DNA of 64,000 nucleotides from Methylomonas sp. LW13. Its GTDB lineage: Bacteria > Pseudomonadota > Gammaproteobacteria > Methylococcales > Methylomonadaceae. Position numbers and translations under genes: made by a program. Where the stretch lies: contig NZ_CP033381.1 in the NCBI RefSeq assembly GCF_016865255.1, positions 5,146,001 to 5,210,000 of the forward strand, in the 5' to 3' direction. Under the pieces are notes generated by a model. That model did not search any database. It saw only the letters and a list, made by a program, of their open reading frames with translations, and was not told the DNA's origin. Numbering within the stretch: the stretch's first letter is position 1; the number at the start of each line of letters is the position of its first letter. Positions 30,478-37,705 of the stretch are shown in pieces.

Positions 30478-31320
30478 CTAGGCCATATCGCGCTTGCGAT
30501 TCAGCCATGACAGGCCGAACAGGGCCGCGCCGAAAGACCAGACCGCTGCAGGTAATGGAACCGGAGCAGGCGCGCCGTAAAGGTATTGAATGCCGGCAAT
30601 GTCGTCTGCATCCAACGTACGATTGATCTTGCCGAAACAGGAACCGCCCACTTCCATCACCGGGCAACTACTGTCAAAGGCGGCCGGGTGCGCCAAACCC
30701 AAGGCGTGTCCCAGTTCGTGCAGCAACAGACTTTCGAAGTCATTCGGTGTGGTAGAAGAGCCTCCCGGAAAAAAAGTATCGCCATCCTTGCCCGGTTGAA
30801 AGCCATAAAAAGAGTTAGCATCAAAAATTATATCGCCGCTACCGGTGCCGCCGTTGGGTGGTGGCGCATAGCCAACCGCACCGCCGCCGGAAGCAAAAGC
30901 AAATACGCCGATGCGTATATCCGGGTTGCCGGCCGCCGGGTTATTGATGGCTAATCCGGAATCTGTAAACGGTCCGACAAAGCTGATGTTGGCGACGCTG
31001 GCCCATTTATCCATCGCGGCTTCAATGGCGCCCTGTAAATCCGTCAGCAACACCGAGGTGTAACCGGTGCCCGGCGAATTTTCGATGTTGAGCATGGTTT
31101 GAGCGGTGCCCGGGCAGGCATCGCCGCAATAAGCCGACCCAGCGGTGCCGGCCGGGATAAAGCCCCAACTTATTGTACCGCCCGGCGTGCCCGGCGTATT
31201 GCTCCCGCCCCACTTCAACACCCCACCGCTGCCGTCATCAAAGGTGTTAAACGCCATCGCAGCATTGGCAACCAGCAAAAAGCCGATGCCGGCAAACACT
31301 CTACACAATCTGTTAACCAT
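30478..31320 (-). CDS. Secreted matrixin-type metalloprotease with PEP-CTERM-like sorting signal
   Basis: 280 residues from the ATG at 31320, preceded by TTGGGGGAATTACC. Signal peptide MVNRLCRVFAGIGFLLVANA..., cut near AMAF. The zinc site is LLHELGHALGLAHP (HExxHxxGxxH) as in matrixins/metzincins. The C-terminus has VPLPAAVWSFGAALFGLSWL followed by RKR, i.e. a PEP-CTERM-type signal with a membrane helix and basic tail, so the protein should be handled by an exosortase and exported to the surface or matrix. No exosortase gene is in the window. The substrate is unknown. Confidence 0.85.
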   Translation of the reverse strand: MVNRLCRVFAGIGFLLVANAAMAFNTFDDGSGGVLKWGGSNTPGTPGGTISWGFIPAGTAGSAYCGDACPGTAQTMLNIENSPGTGYTSVLLTDLQGAIEAAMDKWASVANISFVGPFTDSGLAINNPAAGNPDIRIGVFAFASGGGAVGYAPPPNGGTGSGDIIFDANSFYGFQPGKDGDTFFPGGSSTTPNDFESLLLHELGHALGLAHPAAFDSSCPVMEVGGSCFGKINRTLDADDIAGIQYLYGAPAPVPLPAAVWSFGAALFGLSWLNRKRDMA

Positions 31321-31598
31321 GGTAATTCCCCCAATTTCCGTCTTCAATCCAACCGAGACCGCAAACAATCGCGACCGCACCAAAAGCAAGCGGCATTTTT
31401 GCCCGTATGCTTTTGTGATTCGTTTAACATATACTTGAAAAATCGCAAAAATAAATTATCGATACTCACTGTGTGGGCAAAATGGGGATTGGCCGCTAAA
31501 CTTTGTTTCGAAACGCTATTTTCTATCACAGCAGACTGTCTATGAGTCCAGGGCTACTAAAATGTTTGTATTATCCGTAGCCTCAAGGAGATTTGGCG

Positions 31599-32510
31599 TT
31601 GAAATCCAATTCCGACTATAAAGCCTGCATCCTCATCGCCGACGATGTGAAACTGATGCGGGACATCCTCCGCACATATCTGCAATCTGCCGGTTACGAA
31701 GTTCAATCCGCCGAGGACGGGCTCGAAGCCTGGCAGATGTTGAACAGCAGCGAAAAGCCGTTTGACATTGTGGTTACCGACCGCAACATGCCGCAGATGG
31801 ATGGCATGGCCTTATTGGCCAAGATCAAAGCTGACCCGCGCTTTAGCGATCTGCCGGTTATTTTCCAGACCGGTGAGTCATCGCGGGAGTCGATCGTGGA
31901 AGGCATTCAAGCCGGGGTTTACCATTACCTTACCAAGCCCTACGACGAAAAAATTTTACTGGCTTTCGTAGCGGCAGCGCTGGAAGACAGCCGCCGCCAC
32001 AAGACTTTGAGAACCCGGATTAGCAACAAAAAGGTGGCGCTGGGTTTATTGAGAAAAGCGGAGTTTTCTTTCCGGACCTTGAGCGAGGTCAATGGCTTGA
32101 CCGCGCTGCTGACCGGGTTGTCATGCAACCCGGAAAAGGTCGCCACCGGGCTTTCCGAATTGCTGCTCAACGCCGTCGAGCATGGCAATTTGGGCATTAG
32201 TTATCAAGAAAAAACCGAAATGGTAGGTCAAGGTTGTTGGCGGGAAGAAATCGAGCGCCGACTGGGTTTGCCCGAATATAAAAACAAATTCGTGCAGGTT
32301 AAAATCGTTAGAACACCCACTCAGACCATCTTTACCATCAAAGACCAGGGCAAAGGCTTCGATCCATCTCCTTACCTGGATTTCTCCCCGGAACGCGCCT
32401 CCGATCTGCATGGCCGCGGCATAGCCTTGTCGCGAATGCTGAGTTTCGACTCACTGGAATACCTTGGAAACGGCAATCAAGTGATTGCCACCGTTAATTT
32501 ACCGACCTAG
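31599..32510 (+). CDS. Response regulator with C-terminal HATPase domain
   Basis: 303 residues from the TTG at 31599, eight bases after AAGGAG; a TTG two codons earlier is too close to that site. Receiver domain about 8-130 with phospho-acceptor Asp61 (VVTDRNMPQMDG) and the conserved Lys in YLTKPYD. The C-terminal part (about 165-303) has an N box (ELLLNAVEHGN), a G1 box (IKDQGKGFDP) and a G2 box (HGRGIALSR), as in RsbW-type or histidine kinase ATPases. No dimerisation/His domain is present. This points to phosphorylation-controlled anti-sigma-type or kinase output. Confidence 0.85.
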   Translation: MKSNSDYKACILIADDVKLMRDILRTYLQSAGYEVQSAEDGLEAWQMLNSSEKPFDIVVTDRNMPQMDGMALLAKIKADPRFSDLPVIFQTGESSRESIVEGIQAGVYHYLTKPYDEKILLAFVAAALEDSRRHKTLRTRISNKKVALGLLRKAEFSFRTLSEVNGLTALLTGLSCNPEKVATGLSELLLNAVEHGNLGISYQEKTEMVGQGCWREEIERRLGLPEYKNKFVQVKIVRTPTQTIFTIKDQGKGFDPSPYLDFSPERASDLHGRGIALSRMLSFDSLEYLGNGNQVIATVNLPT

Positions 32511-32533
32511 GTTCTGCGCTTAAACAAGCTGGC

Positions 32534-33055
32534 TTACAGGCACTTTTCCAATAACTCCAAAGACAAATCCGCCACTTTTGGCGTCCACATCTCGGGATTT
32601 ATCGGAAACGCTTTGCTGATGCCGGTACGCCGATAGCCGCGCCGTTCGTAAAACGCCATCAGCTCGGTCCGACAAGGGATCACCGCCATCACCAAATGAT
32701 TAACTCCCCAAGTTTGTACGGCCTCTGCTTCCGCCGCCGCCAACAAACGCTTGCCAATCCCCAAACCTTGCATAGCCGGCGCGACCGCCAACATGCCGAT
32801 ATGCACCTGTTGATCGACTTTTTGTAAATGCACCGAACCTAACAAATCTCCCTGCCGCCGACACTGCAAAATCATAGACCCCGCACCGGCGATTAAGTCC
32901 AGAATATCCGCCGCATCGGTGCGCCGGCCATCCAGCAAATCGGCTTCGGTGGTCCAGCCCTGCCGGCTGGATTCGCCGCGATACGCCGCATTGATAAACT
33001 CCGCCAATTGCTCGGCATCGGCCGGTTCGGCTCTGGTAAATGTCAGTTCCAACAT
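32534..33055 (-). CDS. GNAT-family N-acetyltransferase
   Basis: 173 residues from the ATG at 33055 (MLELTFTRAEPADAEQ), with TGAGGT before it. The acetyl-CoA site reads VAPAMQGLGIGKRLL, the canonical Q/R-x-x-G-x-G/A pattern, and YERRGYRRTG is the usual C-terminal strand-helix. The substrate cannot be told. The gene stands alone, convergent with the response regulator. Confidence 0.88.
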   Translation of the reverse strand: MLELTFTRAEPADAEQLAEFINAAYRGESSRQGWTTEADLLDGRRTDAADILDLIAGAGSMILQCRRQGDLLGSVHLQKVDQQVHIGMLAVAPAMQGLGIGKRLLAAAEAEAVQTWGVNHLVMAVIPCRTELMAFYERRGYRRTGISKAFPINPEMWTPKVADLSLELLEKCL

Positions 33056-33202
33056 GATTAACCTCAAAAAACTCGCTGCTTCGGCAAGCTACCTTACGCA
33101 CAAATAAAACCTTGCCGAAGCAGAAAAAATCCCCACCTTGCTGCTAAGGTTTATGGGCACTAAGCTGCGTTCATCTTCCCCCACCAAGCCTGGAGCCCCA
33201 AC

Positions 33203-33952
33203 ATGAAGCCATGCCCCAAGTGTCATCGGGATGTGCTGCCCGCGGAGGAATCCTGCCCGCACTGCGGCATCGTCTTTGCCAAATATTACAAATACCACGG
33301 CGATACAAACTCCCCGGCGGCGGAACATCAACAAGTTGTCATTAATCTTGAAGCCCCCGCAGACACCCTATTTGGCGACGACACCTACCGGGACAACGAA
33401 GCCGTTTTTCTGGGCCGCTGCCTATTATTACCAGGATTTTTGCTGTGGAGCTGGTTGCTGATTACGCCGGGCCTGGCGAGCAACGCGGTCGGCGCGTCGT
33501 TTCTGCATCTGGTCAACCTGCCGTTTCACGAAGCCGGCCATGTGATTTTCCGGCCGTTCGGGCAATTTATCACCTCACTGGGCGGCTCCCTCGGCCAAAT
33601 TCTGATGCCGACGATTTGCATGTTGACCTTGCTGCTAAAAACCCGCGATCCGTTCGGCGCCGGCTTGTGTTTATGGTGGGTGGGTGAGAACTTCTTGGAT
33701 ATTGCCCCGTATATCAACGACGCCCGCGCCGGGCAACTGCCCTTGCTGGGCGGCAATTTCGGCCATTCCGCCCCTTACGGTTTTCACGATTGGGAATATT
33801 TACTGACCGAATCCGGCCTATTGGCCCAGGATCATGCGCTGGCTAAACTCGCGCAGCTACTCGGTGCAATGTTGATGATAGCGGCGCTGATCAGCTGCGG
33901 TTACGTGTTGTTCAAACAGCGGCAAAAACTGACTGGCTCAAAACCCGATTAG
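33203..33952 (+). CDS. Zinc-ribbon membrane protein with HEAGH motif (M50-like)
   Basis: 249 residues. N-terminal zinc ribbon with CPKCHRDVLPAEESCPHCG (two CxxC pairs, residues 4-22). Then about five hydrophobic segments. The second carries NLPFHEAGHVIF, an HExxH motif of the kind used by site-2-type (M50) intramembrane metalloproteases. A later YINDAR and HDWEY could supply further ligands. A peptidase role is an inference from these motifs. It lies alone on the plus strand between two minus-strand genes. Confidence 0.6.
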   Translation: MKPCPKCHRDVLPAEESCPHCGIVFAKYYKYHGDTNSPAAEHQQVVINLEAPADTLFGDDTYRDNEAVFLGRCLLLPGFLLWSWLLITPGLASNAVGASFLHLVNLPFHEAGHVIFRPFGQFITSLGGSLGQILMPTICMLTLLLKTRDPFGAGLCLWWVGENFLDIAPYINDARAGQLPLLGGNFGHSAPYGFHDWEYLLTESGLLAQDHALAKLAQLLGAMLMIAALISCGYVLFKQRQKLTGSKPD

Positions 33953-33963
33953 CCGCCAAGAAT

Positions 33964-34434
33964 TTAGCCCAACCATGCTTTCACTTTTGCCTTCACCTGC
34001 GCTTTTACCTGCCGCGACCAACTGTAGATTTCAGTATCGACAATCTTGGCATGCGCCCATTGCAGCCAACCCATCACGGTGTGATAAACAAAAGCGATAA
34101 GCCCGAACGTCAGCAACTGCGGCTTGGTCAATTTAAACACCCGCGACACCAGCAAGGTACCGAGTAACTTAGCGAACACTTCCAATAGAATGCCTTGCAA
34201 CAACAGGCCATGCACGATCAAAGACAGCGCAGCCAGATTCAGCGGAGTGACGATCAATACCGGAATCGCAAATGCCAGCAAAGCCATGGCCGGCGAAGTT
34301 TGCGCCAACCAACGCTCAACACTTTCCAGCCTGAGCAGCAGAGCCAGATAGTGCCCGCAAGCCGACAGAAAATCCCACAACCATTCCTCAATGATCAGCA
34401 GGATGGCCAGCAGCGTAAGCAGGAGTTTTTTCAT
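33964..34434 (-). CDS. Hypothetical membrane protein
   Basis: 156 residues from the ATG at 34434 (MKKLLLTLLAILLIIEEWLW), preceded by CGGGAAATCACC. Three or four hydrophobic helices and a basic C-terminal helix (QVKAQVKAKVKAWLG) with a lysine heptad-like spacing. I do not recognise a named family. It ends 12 bp from the convergent zinc-ribbon gene. Confidence 0.65.
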   Translation of the reverse strand: MKKLLLTLLAILLIIEEWLWDFLSACGHYLALLLRLESVERWLAQTSPAMALLAFAIPVLIVTPLNLAALSLIVHGLLLQGILLEVFAKLLGTLLVSRVFKLTKPQLLTFGLIAFVYHTVMGWLQWAHAKIVDTEIYSWSRQVKAQVKAKVKAWLG

Positions 34435-34555
34435 GGTGATTTCCCGATAGTAGACGCAGACACTATACCCAAGCGCACTTGCGCTTGTCGCCAATTTAAG
34501 TCTTAAAGGATTTGAATTGCCGGGATGTGTAGCTTAGCGGCAATCCGCTAACAGC

Positions 34556-34963
34556 CTAATCAACACTATGATTTGATTCCGCTTGCGCCGACAACTGGGC
34601 AATCATCTCGGCAAATCGGCGCAAGGTTTCATTGTCAGCTTGCAACATTTGTAACAGACTGAGAATGCCACGCGCTTCTTGCCAATCCTGCCGGCCCAAA
34701 TTTTCGTACAGCGCCCGATACAACTGTTGGATCAAGAAGCCATGTAACAGCTTAGCTGCCGGCGTTTGCTTGAAACTCAAGGAGCGCAGCACCGCCGGCA
34801 CCGCGATAGCCAAGCGTCCGGCCCGCGCGGTTTGTAATGCGACGCCCAACCACTGTTCGGCCAAGCGTTCGCTACGGAAGATGTGCTGCAACTCCGCACC
34901 GCAACGTGGGCACGCCGTGGCCGCACCGAGCCGGGCGTTGCAAGCCGGGCAGCGCGGTATCAC
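34556..34963 (-). CDS. Zinc-ribbon / helical protein of the Hsp70 operon
   Basis: 135 residues: N-terminal zinc ribbon CPACNARLGAATACPRCGAE (two CxxC pairs, residues 5-24) and an all-helical remainder of TPR-like appearance (LLHGFLIQQLYRALYENLGR). Its ATG overlaps the Hsp70 stop by 4 bp, so it is the last gene of the five-gene chaperone operon and probably acts with the Hsp70. I know no named function. Confidence 0.7.
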   Translation of the reverse strand: MIPRCPACNARLGAATACPRCGAELQHIFRSERLAEQWLGVALQTARAGRLAIAVPAVLRSLSFKQTPAAKLLHGFLIQQLYRALYENLGRQDWQEARGILSLLQMLQADNETLRRFAEMIAQLSAQAESNHSVD

Positions 34964-36699
34964 GATTCCAGGTAGTAGAGGATGTCGTTCAAGCGCTCGA
35001 CCGGCTGTTTCAGACCGACCTCGTCACCGCTTTCCAGACACGTCGAGATAGCTTCGATCAGATCCACCATGTCTTCCTTGTCTTCGGCGGAAACGGTTTC
35101 GAATAAGGCTTCGGCCTTCTTGATGACTTGCCGCGCGGCAGCCACGGCCGGGCTTTCCGGAACCGAATCCGCCTCGCCACCGGCCGAATCGCCGAACAAG
35201 CCGTCGATACGCTGTTTGGCGCTGCTCAGTTCGCCGCTATCGAAGCGGGAAATCGCGTTGTTGATGGTAATGGCTTTTTCCTTGCCGGAGGCTTTTTCTC
35301 GCGCCGACACATGCAAGATGCCGTTCAAATCCAGGTCCAGCGTCAAGGTGATGATGTTGCCGGCCGGCACGTCCAACAAGCCTTCGACCAAAAATTCGCC
35401 GATTTCGACGTTGTTCAGCGCATCCGGGTCCTCGCCTTGAAAAATCCGCACGTTCACTTCGCGTTGATTGTCGTGAAAGGTTTCGAAAGCTTCGGACTTG
35501 CGCACCGGCAACACGCTGTTTTTATGCACGATGGGGATGTATTGATACGGATAAGGCATGCCGTCCAGGTAGCCGACCGCGCAGGTGCCGAAGGTATAGG
35601 GCGTCACATCGACCAAGACCGTGCCGATGTCCTCGCCATTAATCATCGCCGCCTGCATCGCCGCGCCCATCGCCACGCACAGATCGGGATCGACTTCGCC
35701 GTGCGGCTCGAAACCGAATTCCTCGAACAGCCGCTCGCGGATGCACGGCGTGCGCGTCGAGCCGCCGACCAGAATGATTTCGTCGATGTCCGAGGCGATC
35801 AGTTTCGCGCCCTTCAGCGCGATGTGGGTAGCGTCCAGCGTGGCGTTGATGTGGTCGGCGATCAGATCTTCGTATTCCGAACGCGCCAATTCCATTGTCA
35901 AATGCAGTGGCGTGCCTTGGCGTTCCAGCAAATATTCTTCCTCTATCGTCGCAAACGGCGCGTCGGACAGTACCAGTTTCGCCTGTTCCGCCGCCCGCAC
36001 AATACGCGCCATCGCCTTGCCGTGCGGCTCGACTTCGATACCGAATTGCTGGCGAATATGCGCCAAAATCCGCTCGACGATCAGTTGATCGAAATCGTCA
36101 CCGCCCAGGTGATTGTCGCCATGGCTGGCCAGCACTTCGACGACACCGCTCTGCACGTTGACCACCGATACATCGAAGGTGCCGCCGCCCAAGTCGTAAA
36201 CCAGCATGCGCTTGGCTTCGAGCTGGCCGGCGCCGTAAACCAAGGCGGCGGCGGTCGGCTCGTTAATCATCCGCACCACCTCCAGCCCGGCGATTTCGCC
36301 GGCTTCGCGGGTCGCCTGGCGCTGAGCGTCCGAAAAATAGGCCGGCACGGTAATCACTGCCTTGGCTATCGGCCGACCAACATAGGCTTCGGCAATGCTT
36401 TTCAAGCGTTTCAGGATAATCGCTGAAATTTCCTGCGGCGTGTAAGCCTGGCCGGCCATCGTGACTCGCGTATCTTGGCCCATCAGGCGCTTGATCGACT
36501 TGACCGTGCGCTCCGGATAAATCAGGTATTGATTGCGGGCGCTGGCGCCGACCAGAATCTCGCCGTTATCGTCCAGCCCGACGAAAGACGGCAATATTTT
36601 TGTGCCGCTGTCGGCGATCACGGTGACTTTGCCGTTTTCGACGATGGCTACTTCGGAGTTGGTGGTCCCTAGATCGATGCCGATGATGATGTCGTTCAT
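34960..36699 (-). CDS. Hsp70-family chaperone, HscC-like
   Basis: 579 residues, shorter than DnaK (about 640) and close to HscC. Nucleotide-binding signatures: IGIDLGTTNSEVAIVENG, VYDLGGGTFDVSVV and IILVGGSTRTPCIRE. The linker reads TVLVDVTPYTFG. The substrate-binding beta domain follows (about 385-495), and the lid is shortened (about 500-579). It is encoded with its own J-like, GrpE-like, TPR and zinc-ribbon genes rather than in the dnaK locus, which suggests a dedicated client set. ATP and peptide binding are expected. Confidence 0.9.
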   Translation of the reverse strand: MNDIIIGIDLGTTNSEVAIVENGKVTVIADSGTKILPSFVGLDDNGEILVGASARNQYLIYPERTVKSIKRLMGQDTRVTMAGQAYTPQEISAIILKRLKSIAEAYVGRPIAKAVITVPAYFSDAQRQATREAGEIAGLEVVRMINEPTAAALVYGAGQLEAKRMLVYDLGGGTFDVSVVNVQSGVVEVLASHGDNHLGGDDFDQLIVERILAHIRQQFGIEVEPHGKAMARIVRAAEQAKLVLSDAPFATIEEEYLLERQGTPLHLTMELARSEYEDLIADHINATLDATHIALKGAKLIASDIDEIILVGGSTRTPCIRERLFEEFGFEPHGEVDPDLCVAMGAAMQAAMINGEDIGTVLVDVTPYTFGTCAVGYLDGMPYPYQYIPIVHKNSVLPVRKSEAFETFHDNQREVNVRIFQGEDPDALNNVEIGEFLVEGLLDVPAGNIITLTLDLDLNGILHVSAREKASGKEKAITINNAISRFDSGELSSAKQRIDGLFGDSAGGEADSVPESPAVAAARQVIKKAEALFETVSAEDKEDMVDLIEAISTCLESGDEVGLKQPVERLNDILYYLES

Positions 36700-36716
36700 A
36701 TGTGTTCCCTGAATGC

Positions 36717-37367
36717 TTAAAGTTTATTGACCTTGACTTCCGCCAAGCGTAGCACTTGGTCTTCCATTAAAAAGCCCTTGCGCAGTTCTTCCAGCACAAT
36801 GGCGTTTGCCTGCGAGGGATCGTTGCCGATGGCGATGGTCGCCATGGTCCGTGCGTCGAAGGGCCGGCCGACGCAATCGATGGCAAACACCCGCCGGCGT
36901 TGCAGCATCTGTTCCAAGCGCTTCAGCGTGATTTCCTGGCCATCGCCAACGCTGGCGATGAAGCGCACGTCCTGCGGTTTGGAATGCCGGAACAAGCTAT
37001 CCGCCGGCCGATACTGTTGCACGGCCCGATAGCCGGCATCGAGCCGGTCGTAAATATCCAGCCACTCCAGCAGCAGCGCCCGTTCGTGCTCGCGGCGTTG
37101 TTGCTGCAGGCGTTCGTTGGCTTTCGCCAGTTCGTCCGCCAAGGCTTGATTGTCGGCTTTCAAGGTTTCGACTGCCTCGCTCAAGCTATCCAGCGTGGCT
37201 TTGAATTGCCGCGACTCGGCTTTGACTTCGGTTTTCAAACCGGCTAGATCGCTGAATAAAGCGGTCAAATCCGGTTGGTCGATTGCGGTCAGATGGGCGA
37301 AGTCGGTTTCCTGTAGATAGTGCTGCAAGGCTGTCAGCAACTCGTCTTGCGGGGTGTCTGTCGTCAT
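36717..37367 (-). CDS. GrpE-like nucleotide exchange factor
   Basis: 216 residues. A long N-terminal coiled coil (about 45-110) precedes a C-terminal beta domain with GRPFDARTMATIAIG and VLEELRKGFLMEDQVLRLAEVKV, which match the GrpE C-terminal pattern (G-x-PFDP ... VVEELQKGY...R...VKV). The His of the usual H-E-A motif is replaced by Met. It should release ADP from the adjacent Hsp70. Its ATG overlaps the J-protein stop by 4 bp. Confidence 0.82.
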   Translation of the reverse strand: MTTDTPQDELLTALQHYLQETDFAHLTAIDQPDLTALFSDLAGLKTEVKAESRQFKATLDSLSEAVETLKADNQALADELAKANERLQQQRREHERALLLEWLDIYDRLDAGYRAVQQYRPADSLFRHSKPQDVRFIASVGDGQEITLKRLEQMLQRRRVFAIDCVGRPFDARTMATIAIGNDPSQANAIVLEELRKGFLMEDQVLRLAEVKVNKL

Positions 37368-37699
37368 GATGGCGTTTTAGTCAATTGAGCGAGCGATTTT
37401 TCGATGGTCAGCGTGCTCGCCAGCTTTAGGAAATCGTCCGCAGGCATAGTCTCGCCAGTAGCCGATTGGCCGAAGGCTTGCGCCAGCAACGTGTCGAATT
37501 CGACACGCGGCATAGCAAACAATGCATGGCGCAGCCGACTGTCTTGGTCTTTGATCGCTTCGAAAGCCTCCTGGATTTCGCGAAAGCGCGCGGGATCGCG
37601 GTCGGGCGGATTGTCCTTGACCCGCTGCAAATAGGCTTGTTTGATGTCGGCGTCGCTAGTTTGTTCGGGCACGCCCAGAATACGGTACGGTGAAATCAT
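37364..37699 (-). CDS. J-domain-like protein lacking the HPD histidine
   Basis: 111 residues, of which 1-65 form a J domain: PYRILGVPEQTSDADIKQAY (helices I-II), then RVKDNPPDRDPARFREIQEA (loop and helix III). The loop reads N-P-P-D-R where J proteins have (Y)-H-P-D-R, so the essential His is Pro31. Classical J proteins lose Hsp70 stimulation when this His is changed. It may therefore only dock to the Hsp70, or work by a modified contact. The C-terminal 45 residues have no known domain. It overlaps the grpE-like gene by 4 bp. Confidence 0.75.
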   Translation of the reverse strand: MISPYRILGVPEQTSDADIKQAYLQRVKDNPPDRDPARFREIQEAFEAIKDQDSRLRHALFAMPRVEFDTLLAQAFGQSATGETMPADDFLKLASTLTIEKSLAQLTKTPS

Positions 37700-37705
37700 C
37701 GGTAC

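Noticed and set aside
35128-36426. Long plus-strand open frame (432 codons) opposite the Hsp70 gene
   Set aside because: It is the antisense shadow of a clear Hsp70 gene in GC-rich codons; its protein resembles nothing known.
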